Below are positions 1 through 10,062 of a DNA stretch of 64,000 nucleotides, in pieces (the first letter of the stretch is position 1; each line of letters begins with the position of its first letter). Source of the DNA: Ixodes scapularis. Taxonomy: Eukaryota > Arthropoda > Arachnida > Ixodida > Ixodidae. The stretch is taken from the NCBI RefSeq assembly GCF_016920785.2, contig NW_024609846.1:105452831-105516830 (forward strand). Direction: 5' to 3'. Both the position numbers and the translations under genes were made by a program. The notes below the pieces were generated by a model. It was not told where the DNA came from. It ran no database searches and saw nothing but the letters and a program-made list of their open reading frames with translations.

Positions 1-933
1 TAGCAATATAATTTCTTGGTAGTGTTGGCCTTTTACACCGATACTAGCTTCTGGTTATCCGTTTGTAGATCCCGTTTTATAGTACAGACAGTGATGCCTT
101 CAATTAGTTTGGCGCAGATGGCCTCGTAGCTATTGCGCCAAAAAAACCCAAATTCTCTCTCTCACCCACATATTGTCGCGGACGGAAAAGGGTTGACAAG
201 CTTAAAACAAAAAATAAAGGTTTAATCGGCACACTTGTGCTAGAAACAAAAGAAGGAAAGATCATCGAGAAAACAGCAGCGAGCATCGAAGTCGGCAGCA
301 GCGAGCGTCGGGGTGTGGACGTAACAGCTGGCTACGGGAAGTGTGTGAGAGTTTATCGTCGTAGGAAAGTGACTCGGCAAGACAGCGCTGGGCCTTCGGC
401 ATCTCGAACATTTGGTCTAGAATGTTTCAGCGTCGAACACTCAGGACGCCGTCTCGGCAAGTTCATGTTGACTCCTTATCTATTGCACTCGGTGTAAGGG
501 TAAACACGAATCTTCGAGAGGTACGTAGAAGCGTTTCCTCGCGGCCACGCACGCTGCAATATATCCACATTGGAATCGGGCAGGGGTGTGTATATAACCC
601 TGGATCCTTGCAGGTATTGCAGCGAGACCTTTCACTCAACATTCTCCGAGGTGCGGTGCGTTAACAATCTGGTACGTATCCCCAGTGTTCGTTCATCGAC
701 AGTGTGGACAGACGACGTATCGGCTATGAGTTCCTCGTTCGGCATTGTGCGTCTGGTTGTTGTTAGTTAACAAAACGTATAGTACCTTTCAAGGTGTTGC
801 CTCTCCCCGTTCTCAAAGGCAAGGCCCTCGTTCGTAATGAAATGATTTCTGAAAGCCGTAGAAAAAGTAAGACAGCCATTGCTAGCTAGGACTAGAAAAC
901 GACGCCGGCGCGCCCGAATCCTTGACCGTGCTG
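1..933. other. No gene recognised
   Basis: I see no coding region with family motifs or plausible splice structure here. A TATA-like stretch lies near 590. The A-rich leader-like sequence around 200-300 resembles retroelement untranslated DNA, but no matching repeat or coding domain supports that. Confidence 0.3.
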
Positions 934-1112
934 CAGGCACGTAGCCAGGGTTTTGCTCCGGGGGGGGGGGGGGAGGGGGGGGGGGTCCCGTTCATGACAA
1001 AATGCCGTATGAGGGGGAGGGGGGAGAGGAGGTCGCAGCAAAATGAAAGATTTTGAAGGGGGGGGGGCGGGCCACATGCCCCCCCCCCCGCCCTACCCCG
1101 GCTACGTGCCTG
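934..1112. mobile_element. hAT-like MITE with TIR CAGGCACGTAGCC
   Basis: The left end CAGGCACGTAGCC and right end GGCTACGTGCCTG are perfect 13-bp inverted repeats. The interior is mostly G-runs and C-runs with no coding capacity. The flanking octamers ccgtgctg (926-933) and ccctgctg (1113-1120) match at 7 of 8 positions, as expected for an old 8-bp hAT-type target duplication. Confidence 0.7.
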
Positions 1113-1287
1113 CCCTGCTGCTTCCTATGCACGAGGAACAGACAACCACCTTGCTCACTTTGATTGGAGGAATAGAGTCAAAAGAGACAAAGGTAGCTAG
1201 CCTTTAAGTCTACCTAGGATTCTTTTAATTGGAGTTCGGTGCCGTGACATCACTGTGCGAGGCAAACCCAAAAGAAATCGGAACAAC

Positions 1288-1848
1288 TTTTTAATGCGTT
1301 AGCATTAGAACAATCGTTTTGACAAAAACCCGACGGTGTCTTTCGTTTGTCAGCTGTCGCGTTACGACGCTCCCATTGGTCCAAAGCGCTGACGTGAGCA
1401 CGCGTCAACCTCTCCCTCTCTTCCCGGCGCTGACAAACTGACAGACACCGCCAGGGTTTTCGTAAAAACGAGCCCTTTCGTTTTTGTAAGTCACGCGCAC
1501 AGCTGCCGCGGAGCCAGAAAGGAGGAGGCGCCGCGCCACACCTTCTAGATAACAAAGCCGTAGTACTGAATGAAATGGCTGAATCAGAGAAGACCAACGC
1601 TGGACACAGATTGGAACGAAGGCTGCATCAGCGCTCGGCTTCGAGCCAAGTTTGAGCCGAACGTCGACGCAATCGTCGTGTCCAATTTGTGCCCAGCGTT
1701 GGCCTTCTCTGATGACGCCATCTCATTCCGCACTACGGCCTTGTTGCGCCGCGACGCGGTGGAATGCGGGCGTGCTCAGTCGCCGCTCTGCTCTTGCCGG
1801 TTGTTTTTTCCCTCTGGTTTTCTGTAGTAGCGGTGCGTGGGCTGTGAT
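1288..1848 (+). mobile_element. Foldback repeat family A, copy 1
   Basis: The sequence starts with TTAATGCGTTAGCATTA and matches, in reverse orientation, 57946-58753 over nearly its whole length. It holds an internal inverted repeat: about 1550-1626 (AACAAAGCCGTAGTACTGAATG...) pairs with about 1672-1750. The open frames across it are by-products of the repeat. A third copy begins at the right edge of the window. This is a non-autonomous foldback element with no recognisable transposase. Confidence 0.6.
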
Positions 1849-1865
1849 GTGTGTGTGCAGTTAAA

Positions 1866-2185
1866 ACGATGGATGCTTTTCACCCCACGAGTGACATGGA
1901 TGCGGTTCCTTTCACAAGTGGTATGGATGTGGCTCTTTTCATGATACGGATGACCGTTTCCAAAGGCGTCGACGCACTCTGACAGGCAGAGTAAAAAAAG
2001 GGGTGAAAACAATTACAGGAAGATCCATTGGTGGATTCTTGGAGAATCTGTTAGCATGACCCTTGTAGAACGCCACAGACGTCCTCCTTTGGGAAATGCT
2101 AACACTGACACCGTAACTAGGCCAAAAAGAGGCAGCAAAAAAATAGAGGAAGCAAAAGAGAAGGCCAAAAGTAAAAAAAGAGAAG
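1866..2185 (-). mobile_element. MITE family B, copy 1 (partial)
   Basis: It shares two modules, in opposite orientation, with 3637-4050. One is a degenerate repeat of the type ATGGATG(C/T)GG(T/C)TC; the other contains CCATTGGTGGATTC, then GTTAGCATGACCCTTG, then TTTGGGAAA(T/C)GCTAACACTGAC. The second palindromic arm present in the other copies is missing, so this copy is truncated. Confidence 0.6.
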
Positions 2186-3636
2186 TGGTCAGCGTTGTGA
2201 GTACTTTATGATGTTTGTGTTTGTTTCATTCACGTACTTCGTTTCCTGCACGTTCCACGTTTTAAGGTTTATAAGATAAAATATCCCAACGAGTTGCAAA
2301 ATTTTTTTAACGCAGTTGCAAAATATTTTATAAAGACAGCCACTAATATTTTATTCCAATTCAGTTGAAACACGACCAATGAAATTCATCTGGAATTCAA
2401 TTACTAAAAATCCCGAAACGCAATGGCCAATATTTTGTGAAGACTCAATAGGGACACAAAAAATATCAAGGGTTATTTACGAGTTAATTTGAAACTCATG
2501 TCAATTCTTTCTTTCTTTTCTTATGTAAGGGCTTTGTGCATTGCCGTATTTCTATGATGGTTTGATGCGACTTGCACGACAAATAAATGCATCAAGGGAC
2601 TTTACTTCGAGGCACAGGACTATTCGGCTTGACCTAGGGACACGCGGAGCGCAAGGTAACGTAGGACGTTCTTATGGCTGGATTGGCTGCTTATGTCGTG
2701 ACATCCACCGCGGTCACTCTTTATTTAAAAGTGAAAAGCGCCGCGCGACGGCGAACCGTTGCACGTTATCATGGCATCACATCGTCATGTATTCGTCGCT
2801 TCTCATTAGTCCTATTTTTGGTGTGGTGCAGCTCACAAAAAGCGCACGCAGATCATTGTCCGGAAAACTCACCTCGGCAGTGTGAGTTAAACGACGCTTC
2901 CCGCGAGCCGTTGTCTGTGCAAGCTCGAGAAAACAACAACAAATGTGCTGGCTGGGAGCATCTGGTGCTGGCGTCACTATCTCGTTAAACTAACCTAAAA
3001 TAAATTTAGAAAAAACAACTTCTGCCGTCACATTTATGTACGCAAATTGGAAAATACGCAAATCCTAGAACATAGTCTTCCCATCACAGTCTTGAAATTA
3101 AGATAGATGACATTTCTAACTGGACAGAAGCTCCAAAGGACAGGGACAATCTGAAAAAGGTAACAACAGCACGGATCGTTGTCTTGTCGTTACCTTCTTC
3201 ACTTAACCCCTGTCCATCGGCGCTTTTATTTATAAAAGAACCAGCTAGCCCAACTGAACATTGTGAGACATTTCTAGAACGGTACAACCATATTTATTAC
3301 CATTTTTATGTTTTAGTTATTTTAATTTTAAAATTGCCTCAAAATGCATTCATAAAGGTAAAAACTGTCATATTTCGAAACTTTACTAAAGTACAAAGAA
3401 AAATATCCAGCGTTTTAAGGAGAATATTTAATGACGATGCGGCCTTCATTACGTCTCCATATTGAACCTCCAAAAGAAATCAATACTCTCGTGCATTCCT
3501 CAAACTCAGGGTTGTGTACCGAAATTTCCCCGATGAGGGACGAGAGGGTGAATTTAAATGTGTCCCAGGGGTTTAGGTTACGCGCATACTGGAAAGCAAC
3601 CAAAAAACATGCTCCACTCAATGTCTGAAAATAAAA
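2186..3636. other. No gene recognised
   Basis: AT-rich sequence with only short frames, none with a recognisable motif or paired splice sites. It may be intron or intergenic sequence of the minus-strand gene whose last visible exon is at 12901. Confidence 0.4.
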
Positions 3637-4050
3637 TTACAGAAAAATCCATTGGTGGATTCATTGGGAATGCGTTAGCATGACCCTTGGAAACGCCACA
3701 TGCGTCCCCCTTTGGGAAACGCTAACGCTGACTCCGTCACTTTTATCTTTTGGCTTCCTCTTTACCTCTATTTTTGCTCCCTCTTTTTGGCCTCGTTACG
3801 GGGTCAGTGTTAGCGTTTCCCAAAGGGAGATGTATGTGGGAATTTTCGAGGGTCGTGCTAACGGATTGTTTACAAATCCACCAATTGAATGTTCCTGTAA
3901 TTTTTCCCCCTTCTTTGTACTCTGCATGTCAGAGTACGTCGACGCCCTTGGATACGGTCATCCATATCACTCGTGGAAAGAACCACATTCATACCACTCG
4001 TAGAACGAACCCCATCCTCATCACTTGTGGCGAGAACTGATTTCATCGTA
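3637..4050 (+). mobile_element. MITE family B, copy 2 (both arms)
   Basis: The left arm (CCATTGGTGGATTC, TTAGCATGACCCTTG, GGGAAACGCTAACGCTGAC) is repeated in inverted orientation at about 3800-3900 (GTCAGTGTTAGCGTTTCCC through AATCCACCAATTG). It is followed by the same short degenerate repeats seen at 1866-2010, reversed. No transposase is encoded. Confidence 0.65.
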
Positions 4051-4234
4051 TTAAGTACGGCTGGTCCCCCGTACCTACAAGCACGGGCAGCGTGCGCGTG
4101 AACGCAGCTTTGACGAGCTTGCAATTGGACGGGCGTGCCCATAGGAGCAGAGACATGACGGCGGCCAGTCGCCCTGCTTGCAATCGTCTGTACTAATTTA
4201 CACTTTTAAGGAAGAAACAACAACAGCAACACAA

Positions 4235-4375
4235 TACTCGGCGACAACGTTTTTTGGCAATGCAGAGGAAATTGACGATAGCCCACGCACAGCCTTATCC
4301 AGCGCTCAAAATTGGATAGAAAACACGTGCCTGTACCCTCCACTGCATTGCCAAGAAAAGTTGTCGCCAAGTATA
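4235..4375. repeat. Foldback hairpin, about 40-bp arms
   Basis: The left arm TACTCGGCGACAACGTTTT...GGCAATGCAG is repeated inverted at the right end as CTGCATTGCC...AGTTGTCGCCAAGTATA. The arms are about 90 percent identical with a loop of about 60 nt, which fits a small MITE. Confidence 0.6.
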
Positions 4376-5324
4376 ATATAGGCTGGTTTGATTGACATTG
4401 TCCTTTATGTACTGTAGCCCCGAGCATATTCAATGAGGGCACAGGACGTCATTAGACGCGTCCGACAAATGCGTGTTGCTTTTAGTGCAAAATCGCGCTA
4501 TTTTTTTAAACTTTTTACTTTTCTTGTAAAACTTTGGCTTTGTAAAAGGAGGTTTTGTCTGCTGTCTCTTCAACAAACCGGAAACTAGAGAGCACTCAAA
4601 TGATGCAGCCATTCCATAGATGCACCCATCCCGCACTCCTAAGCTGTGCTCCTCAGTTCTTTACGCAGGGCTGATGTACCACTCAAAAAAGCAAATTCCT
4701 TATTTTTCTCCAAAATGGAGACTCGAGGGAGAGAAAAAAAAAGCAACTCGGTAGTTTCCTTAAAGCCTCTGCCTCCCTCAAAAACAACAACTCCGATTCT
4801 CGCTATGCGAGGCAGCAGTGATCGAGCGACCATGACTTTACTGTTAGGACTGACCCATCATGTGTAACAACACCAACGGCCATACCGTTCACGTCAAGAT
4901 CAGCGCAGTTTATTTATCGGGAAAAAGTAAGATGGTTTAAGAAAGGGGGGGGGGGACTTTCGATGTTGGCCAGTTTGTCTTCTATACTATAGTTCCGGCA
5001 CCAGAGAACATCGGCTGGCCTGCATTCAGTGCCCTGCCCAAATCCTCGTCGAGGTCATCACGGGTGCCCTGCGCAGTCCTCTCCCGACTCCACGCCTTGT
5101 AGGCCACGTGTTTTTCACGGTACACGTGCATGGCGAAGAGGAACGGAGCCTACGTTGCAAGAACGTACCGTCAGGTCGCGTACTGGTCAACCCAATAAAG
5201 TTTCAAAGACGTACGATGGATTTTTTTTTGTCTTTTGCGTTTTGGCACGATAAACCTAGACAAAAGGTGAAGACTGCTCTTACGGCCTCGTACCGGCGTT
5301 ATGGTCTCTTCCAATGAACAATTT

Positions 5325-5598
5325 ACACACGAAAGAATAAACAAATAGGATGCAGCATAGAGCATGACATCTTTCAACTAACAATGAACTAGAATGAAAC
5401 AAAACCGCCCTCCAAATGCATCAACAAAGTTTGGAAGAACCCGTCCTTCCAAAATTTGTTGATGCATTTGGAGGGCGGTTTAGTTTCATTGTTGAAGGAA
5501 ATGGAAATGTTAATCATTTGTTATGGATGCGGTTTGCAACAATATTTCGGTTTTATTACTCTCGCAGACGAACACGGAAGTTGAATTCCTTAAACTTG
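5325..5598. repeat. Left arm of a foldback element split by the Gypsy insertion
   Basis: Within this arm, 5396-5438 and 5447-5489 form a near-perfect hairpin (CCGCCCTCCAAATGCATCAAC and its reverse complement). The arm as a whole, starting near GAAAGAATAA, also matches the reverse complement of 12260-12400 beyond the Gypsy element. The Gypsy therefore landed inside a palindromic element. Confidence 0.55.
5593..5598. repeat. Target-site duplication, left (aacttg)
   Basis: The hexamer aacttg lies immediately before the TG of the 5' LTR and is repeated at 12132-12137 immediately after the CA of the 3' LTR. Gypsy-type integrases make duplications of 4-6 bp. Confidence 0.85.
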
Positions 5599-5894
5599 TG
5601 GGAGACAACGAGCCACGCTGAACGTGGATGGACGGCCCCGTGAGCGGCGAGGAAGAGGAGAAAGGGACGCTCGTGGGAGGTGCGCGTGGACAGAGTTCGA
5701 AGGGCCGTGACGAACGAAAGAGGCGGTGCTGAACGAGCCCAGGCAAGACCCGGACCCCAGGGCAACCGTGGCCTTCCACAGCATCGACGGCACAATTTGA
5801 GTATTTATAAAGTGTTTCTATGATAGCGCTCTTTGTGTGACTTCCTCGGAGCGAGTAGAACTAGGCCTGATCGGGAATTGACAGGCGACCCACA
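5599..5894 (+). repeat. 5' LTR of Gypsy element
   Basis: The 296-bp repeat starts TGGGAGACAACGAGCC and ends GGCGACCCACA, and its twin is at 11836-12131. A TATA-like ATTTATAAAG near 5803 is a plausible promoter element. Confidence 0.92.
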
Positions 5895-5898
5895 TAAC

Positions 5899-5918
5899 TG
5901 GCGCTTCCAACGTGGGGC
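5899..5918 (+). promoter_or_regulatory. Primer binding site, tRNA-Lys-like
   Basis: Four bases after the LTR comes TGGCGCTTCCAACGTGGGGC. From general knowledge this resembles the complement of an animal tRNA-Lys 3' end (TGGCGCCCAACGTGGGGC), except for two extra T residues after TGGCGC. The primer assignment is inference. Confidence 0.6.
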
Positions 5919-6055
5919 CCGATCAGTCTGCCGTTGTTTTTTTTCGCTCCCGGGGAGTCCCACGAATCGCGATTTCTAAGTTTAGGTTTGTTTTGTTTCC
6001 CCATTTGAATTTTTTTGTTACTCCGCTGGACATCAGTGTTTAACGTTCTGCCGCC

Positions 6056-7267
6056 ATGTCCAGGTTACGGAATAAGGCCGCCCATCCCGAGGCCTCAACC
6101 CAGTCAGTGGCGGGTATTGACTCAGACGTGGGAGAAGGCACGAGTGGGGAAGCGAGCGTTGCGGCAGCGCTAGAACCCCCAATTCCGGCGGTGAACACGG
6201 GAGACGTCAGCGAACTAATGCACGCCATGACGGCGATGTTCGCGACGTTTTCTAGACAGATGGGTTTGGCCCCAGGGGTGGTGAATCCCGCGCCTACGCC
6301 CGTGCCTCGCCCGCGGTTGAGCGTGCCGACGCCGACCTATTCGGGCTACTGCGACGCAGCATCGGTTCACGATTTCTTGCAGGACCTAGACGCGTACATT
6401 GCCGCGTTGGGCGCGTCGGATGAAACGGCCCTGATACAGATCGTCCCAATCGCGTTGACGGATGACGCAGCGCGTTGGAGGCGAATGCAGAGGCCGTTCC
6501 TTTCGATGGCAGATTTCCGGACACGATTCAGAGAGGAATTTCTGCCTCCCGACTATGAGATGCGGATCAGAGATGAGCTAGCCAGCCGTACTCAGCATCC
6601 GGACGAGAGCCTCGTAGAATACGTCCGCGCTCTCCAGGAGCTCTACTCCAGAGCCGACCCTACAGCGTCAGACGCGGAGAGGGTAGCTAGGGCGATCCGC
6701 CAGTGTCACCCTAGATTTAAACCCTACTTGCGCGGACGTGATTTCGCTGATCTGGAAGCACTTGCCAGAGAGGCGCGCATCGTTCAGGCGAGCTTGCTCG
6801 CCGAGTTGACGTATCGCCCCCCTCCACGCGCAGAGGAATCTCTGGAGCCGGGTTGCGCCTGGACAGGACGAGGCGCGGGAGCTTGCGACGACTCACGTAC
6901 GCCGTACGTGGCCGTTACAGGACATAGGAGTGGCGCAACTGCTGTGCCCCGCGCCTTAGATCCCTTCGCTTTTGAACAGAGGCGCAGAGCAGCTAACGCG
7001 GGCTCTTCCAGGGCGCATCCCCCTAGGGGAGGCGGCGCAGCCGACCACCGCGGAGTCGCGAATCATTACGAGGGTCGCGGGAACTACAATGACCCCCGGC
7101 GCGACACTGCTTCGCGTGATGGTAGCGGCGGACGCTCAGCACACAATGGCAGGAGACAGGTCAGGTGCTATAAATGCAATCAGCTTGGGCATATCAAGCG
7201 TCAGTGCACATGGACGGCAGCTCCCCCCCATGGTTCTCAGGGAAACGGGAGAGGCCGGCGCCACTAA
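6056..7267 (+). CDS. gag: Gag polyprotein of Gypsy element
   Basis: The 403-residue frame starts at an ATG in a textbook Kozak context (GCCGCCATG). Gag forms the virus-like particle and packages element RNA. Residues about 100-260 have the retrotransposon-gag pattern: helical, with AARWRRM, FREEFLP, and then DESLVEYVRALQELYSRA. A CX2CX4HX4C zinc knuckle lies at C371, C374, H379 and C384. The last 31 codons overlap the pol frame, which lies in the -1 frame. A G GGA AAC slippery heptamer at 7240-7246 lies in gag phase 19 bases before the TAA, so Gag-Pol is probably made by -1 frameshifting. The frame is intact, without stops or indels. Confidence 0.93.
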   Translation: MSRLRNKAAHPEASTQSVAGIDSDVGEGTSGEASVAAALEPPIPAVNTGDVSELMHAMTAMFATFSRQMGLAPGVVNPAPTPVPRPRLSVPTPTYSGYCDAASVHDFLQDLDAYIAALGASDETALIQIVPIALTDDAARWRRMQRPFLSMADFRTRFREEFLPPDYEMRIRDELASRTQHPDESLVEYVRALQELYSRADPTASDAERVARAIRQCHPRFKPYLRGRDFADLEALAREARIVQASLLAELTYRPPPRAEESLEPGCAWTGRGAGACDDSRTPYVAVTGHRSGATAVPRALDPFAFEQRRRAANAGSSRAHPPRGGGAADHRGVANHYEGRGNYNDPRRDTASRDGSGGRSAHNGRRQVRCYKCNQLGHIKRQCTWTAAPPHGSQGNGRGRRH

Positions 7268-7296
7268 TTGGACTTCCCGACTCGCGGTTGCCGGCC
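7240..7296 (+). promoter_or_regulatory. Programmed -1 ribosomal frameshift site (gag-pol)
   Basis: The heptamer G GGA AAC (7240-7246) sits in gag phase and has the X XXY YYZ form used at some retroviral gag-pro junctions. After a 6-nt spacer, GGCCGGC (7253-7259) can pair with GCCGGCC (7290-7296), giving a 7-bp all-GC stem. GGACT in the loop (7270-7274) could pair with AGTCT (7316-7320) to form a pseudoknot, which is weaker. After slippage, the next codon (CGG at 7246) enters the pol frame exactly. Confidence 0.75.
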
Positions 7297-10062
7297 GCTG
7301 CCGAGGCCCCTCATCAGTCTGCCAACGGGGCTGGAGTTGCGGTCAGCGACAGGTCGGTGTTTGCCCCGTCGGCATGTCGAACTCAGGATTTGACATCTGA
7401 GAAGGGGCCGTACGTGCGCGTCGAGATCGGTGGTAACAGTTACTACGCACTAATTGACACCGGTTCGACTCTTTCCCTGATCGGCGACAGAGTCTACGAA
7501 GACTGTCGCCGACGAGCACTTCACGTGCGGGAAGTTTCCACCACGCTGCGTTTAGCAGCAGGATCGGCTAGGGCACAAAGCGCTATACGCCTTCACCTTA
7601 GCCTCGACGGCAGTCGAAGGAGGCAGCGTTTTCTCTATCTGCCAGGCATGCAAATCCCTGTGATCTTAGGACAGGACTTCGTCTGCCGGGAGGGGATTAT
7701 CATAGACTTGAAGAATAACGGGTACCACTATAATCCGTTGACTCCCCTTATCCCCTTTGCCGTCCCACCGAGTTTCGGTCAGGACACAGAAAGCTCACTC
7801 GTCGGATCACGAGAGGAGCAAACATTAGCTGCGCGAGTCGTATCGGGAAACGTTGAAGCGATTGTCGCTTCTTACAACGGGCCGGCAGAACAACGGCGTA
7901 GGTTAGCAGACGCCTTGCATCGACACGCAGCTATGTTTACCGAGAGGCCAGGACTTACAAACATTTTACAACACAGAATCGACACAGGAGATGCTAGACC
8001 ATGGGGTTGTAATCCCAGACCGCTGAGTGCGCACAAGCGAGCTCTCCTAGATAAGGCTCTCGATGAGATGATAGACACAGGGGCCGTGAGGCCGTCACAG
8101 AGCCCCTGGGCTTTTCCGGTAGTCTTAGCGCCAAAAAAAGACGGTACCGCTCGTCTCTGCGTTGACTACCGCCGACTTAACGAGATGACACGAAGGGATT
8201 CATATCCCTTCCCATCTATTGAGTCCATCATGTACTCGTTGGGTAGCGCGAGGGTTTTCACTACCTTGGATTGTAGCAGAGGTTTTTTGCAGATCCAGGT
8301 AGCACCACACGATGTCCAGAAGACGGCGTTCACCTGTCACAGGGGTCTGTTTGAGTTTATCCGCCTTCCGTTTGGATTGTCTAACTCGCCATCGAGTTTC
8401 CAACGGCTTATGGACATCGTGCTGGGGGACGCGAAGTTCAACTTTGCCATGGCATACATGGATGATGTCGTCGTATTTTCAAGGTCATTCGAGGAGCACC
8501 TAGCACACCTTGAGATTATCTTAAGCAGAATGAGCAAAGCGGGATTAACGATTAATCCAAAAAAGGTCCAGCTCGCAGCCTCAAGGGTCAACCTCTTGGG
8601 TTTCGTCGTAGATGACGGTACCTTGAGGCCGAACGAGGATAAGTTGAGGGCCATTCTTGATTACCCACCACCGCGCGACGCGAAGAGCCTTCAAAGGTTC
8701 CTTGGAATGGTCGGTTTTTATCGGCAGTTCATTCCAGGGTGCGCTGGACTCACACGGCCACTGAACCTGCTGCTCCACAAAGGTTCAAGATGGGCCTGGG
8801 GCGGAGAACAAGAGGTAGCTTTCTCTTCCCTCACGAAGGCGATAGCAGCCACGGCCAGCCTGTGCCTGCCAGACCTTAACCGTCCGTTCGTGGTACAGAC
8901 CGACGCGAGCGACTACGGGGTCGGTGCGGTGTTATTGCAAGAACATGACGGACAGCTGCGCCCGGTGGCATTCGCCAGCCGAACCCTTACACCGCCAGAA
9001 CGCAATTACAGCGTGACGGAGAAGGAGGGGCTGGCCGTCATGTTTGCTCTAAAGAAATTCGACCTGTATTTAGACGGGACCACCTTCGTCATTCAGACAG
9101 ACCACGCCGCTCTCACCTGGATTCAAAGGTTGAAAGAGCCGGCGGGGAGGTTAGCTCGGTGGGCACTCACTTTGCAGCGATACTCCTATACTGTCGAGTA
9201 CCGAAAGGGCTCCACCAACAAGGTTGCAGACGCACTTTCTCGGGCGCCCCATGATAGTGGTTGGAAGGAGGAGACGCAGCCAGGGGATTGCGAGAGACGA
9301 GCTTCCTGCGCGGCCGCTCATAAGCGAGACAGCGGGAAGGGATCGATGCAACAGGAGCTCGTCGCAGTGTTAGGAGGCCGCACGAGGGAACAGAGGATCG
9401 TGGCTTGGGGTGAAGTGGTGAGCAAGGAAGAGCTTGTCGAGGCCCAGAAGGCAGATGGTTTTTGTCAGCAGGTGTTGGGGAAAATTGCGGAAATAGCAAG
9501 CAACACCGGGAACGCTGGCGGTCAATTTAACGAACATATTGATTCATACTTGCTGGGTCAAGACGGTTTATTGCTCCGCTACATTCCAACAATCGACGAC
9601 GAGGAGGGGAACGACTCTCCGTTCAGGGTGGTGATTCCTAGGAGGCTACGGAGGCGGTTTATCGGATACTTCCACGACTCGGCTTTGGCTGGTCATGGCA
9701 GCGGCAGCAAGACTTTTCAAAAGTTATGTCGCGTCGCGACCTGGCCGGGGATGAGACAGGACACACTCCGATACGCCCGTAGCTGCCCAGCCTGCCAGAA
9801 AGCGAAGCCGCGAGGGGGAAAGCCCCCAGGCCTGATGCAGCCTGTAGTGAGTCACTACCCGTGGGAGATGGTTGCTTGCGACATCATCGGCCCACTTCCA
9901 AAAAAGTCCCCGTGGGAACCAGTATTTATTGGTAATAACCGATCATTTCTCGAAATGGGTGGAGTTACACCCGCTGAGGAAGCTGGTCTCGGAGCGCATC
10001 TGGGAGAAGTTGTTGGAAACTTTCATGCGCTTCGGTACACCCACGTGTCTCATCAGCGATAA
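7246..10062 (+). CDS. pol: Pol polyprotein: protease, RT, RNase H, integrase N-terminus
   Basis: The pol frame is entered by frameshift near 7246; the ATG at 7174 is probably not used. Domains in order: an aspartic protease with DTGS at about 7455; a reverse transcriptase with LCVDYRRLN and a YMDD catalytic box at 8455-8466; an RNase H domain beginning VVQTDASDYGVGAVL, with TDHAAL and the ADALSR-like end ADALSRAP; and an integrase zinc-binding region with H, H and a CPAC pair. The first integrase catalytic Asp (CDIIGP) is at about 9880. The correct frame is lost after the six-A run at 9900-9905: residues after GPLPKK are nonsense, and integrase continues in the +1 frame from there. The break could be a real mutation or a homopolymer sequencing error. 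Confidence 0.9.
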   Translation, partial: RERPAPLIGLPDSRLPAAAEAPHQSANGAGVAVSDRSVFAPSACRTQDLTSEKGPYVRVEIGGNSYYALIDTGSTLSLIGDRVYEDCRRRALHVREVSTTLRLAAGSARAQSAIRLHLSLDGSRRRQRFLYLPGMQIPVILGQDFVCREGIIIDLKNNGYHYNPLTPLIPFAVPPSFGQDTESSLVGSREEQTLAARVVSGNVEAIVASYNGPAEQRRRLADALHRHAAMFTERPGLTNILQHRIDTGDARPWGCNPRPLSAHKRALLDKALDEMIDTGAVRPSQSPWAFPVVLAPKKDGTARLCVDYRRLNEMTRRDSYPFPSIESIMYSLGSARVFTTLDCSRGFLQIQVAPHDVQKTAFTCHRGLFEFIRLPFGLSNSPSSFQRLMDIVLGDAKFNFAMAYMDDVVVFSRSFEEHLAHLEIILSRMSKAGLTINPKKVQLAASRVNLLGFVVDDGTLRPNEDKLRAILDYPPPRDAKSLQRFLGMVGFYRQFIPGCAGLTRPLNLLLHKGSRWAWGGEQEVAFSSLTKAIAATASLCLPDLNRPFVVQTDASDYGVGAVLLQEHDGQLRPVAFASRTLTPPERNYSVTEKEGLAVMFALKKFDLYLDGTTFVIQTDHAALTWIQRLKEPAGRLARWALTLQRYSYTVEYRKGSTNKVADALSRAPHDSGWKEETQPGDCERRASCAAAHKRDSGKGSMQQELVAVLGGRTREQRIVAWGEVVSKEELVEAQKADGFCQQVLGKIAEIASNTGNAGGQFNEHIDSYLLGQDGLLLRYIPTIDDEEGNDSPFRVVIPRRLRRRFIGYFHDSALAGHGSGSKTFQKLCRVATWPGMRQDTLRYARSCPACQKAKPRGGKPPGLMQPVVSHYPWEMVACDIIGPLPKKSPWEPVFIGNNRSFLEMGGVTPAEEAGLGAHLGEVVGNFHALRYTHVSHQR

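Noticed and set aside
9899..9906. Programmed -1 frameshift at A AAA AAG in the integrase
   Set aside because: The heptamer is in phase, but a -1 slip leads to the wrong frame. The integrase continues in +1.
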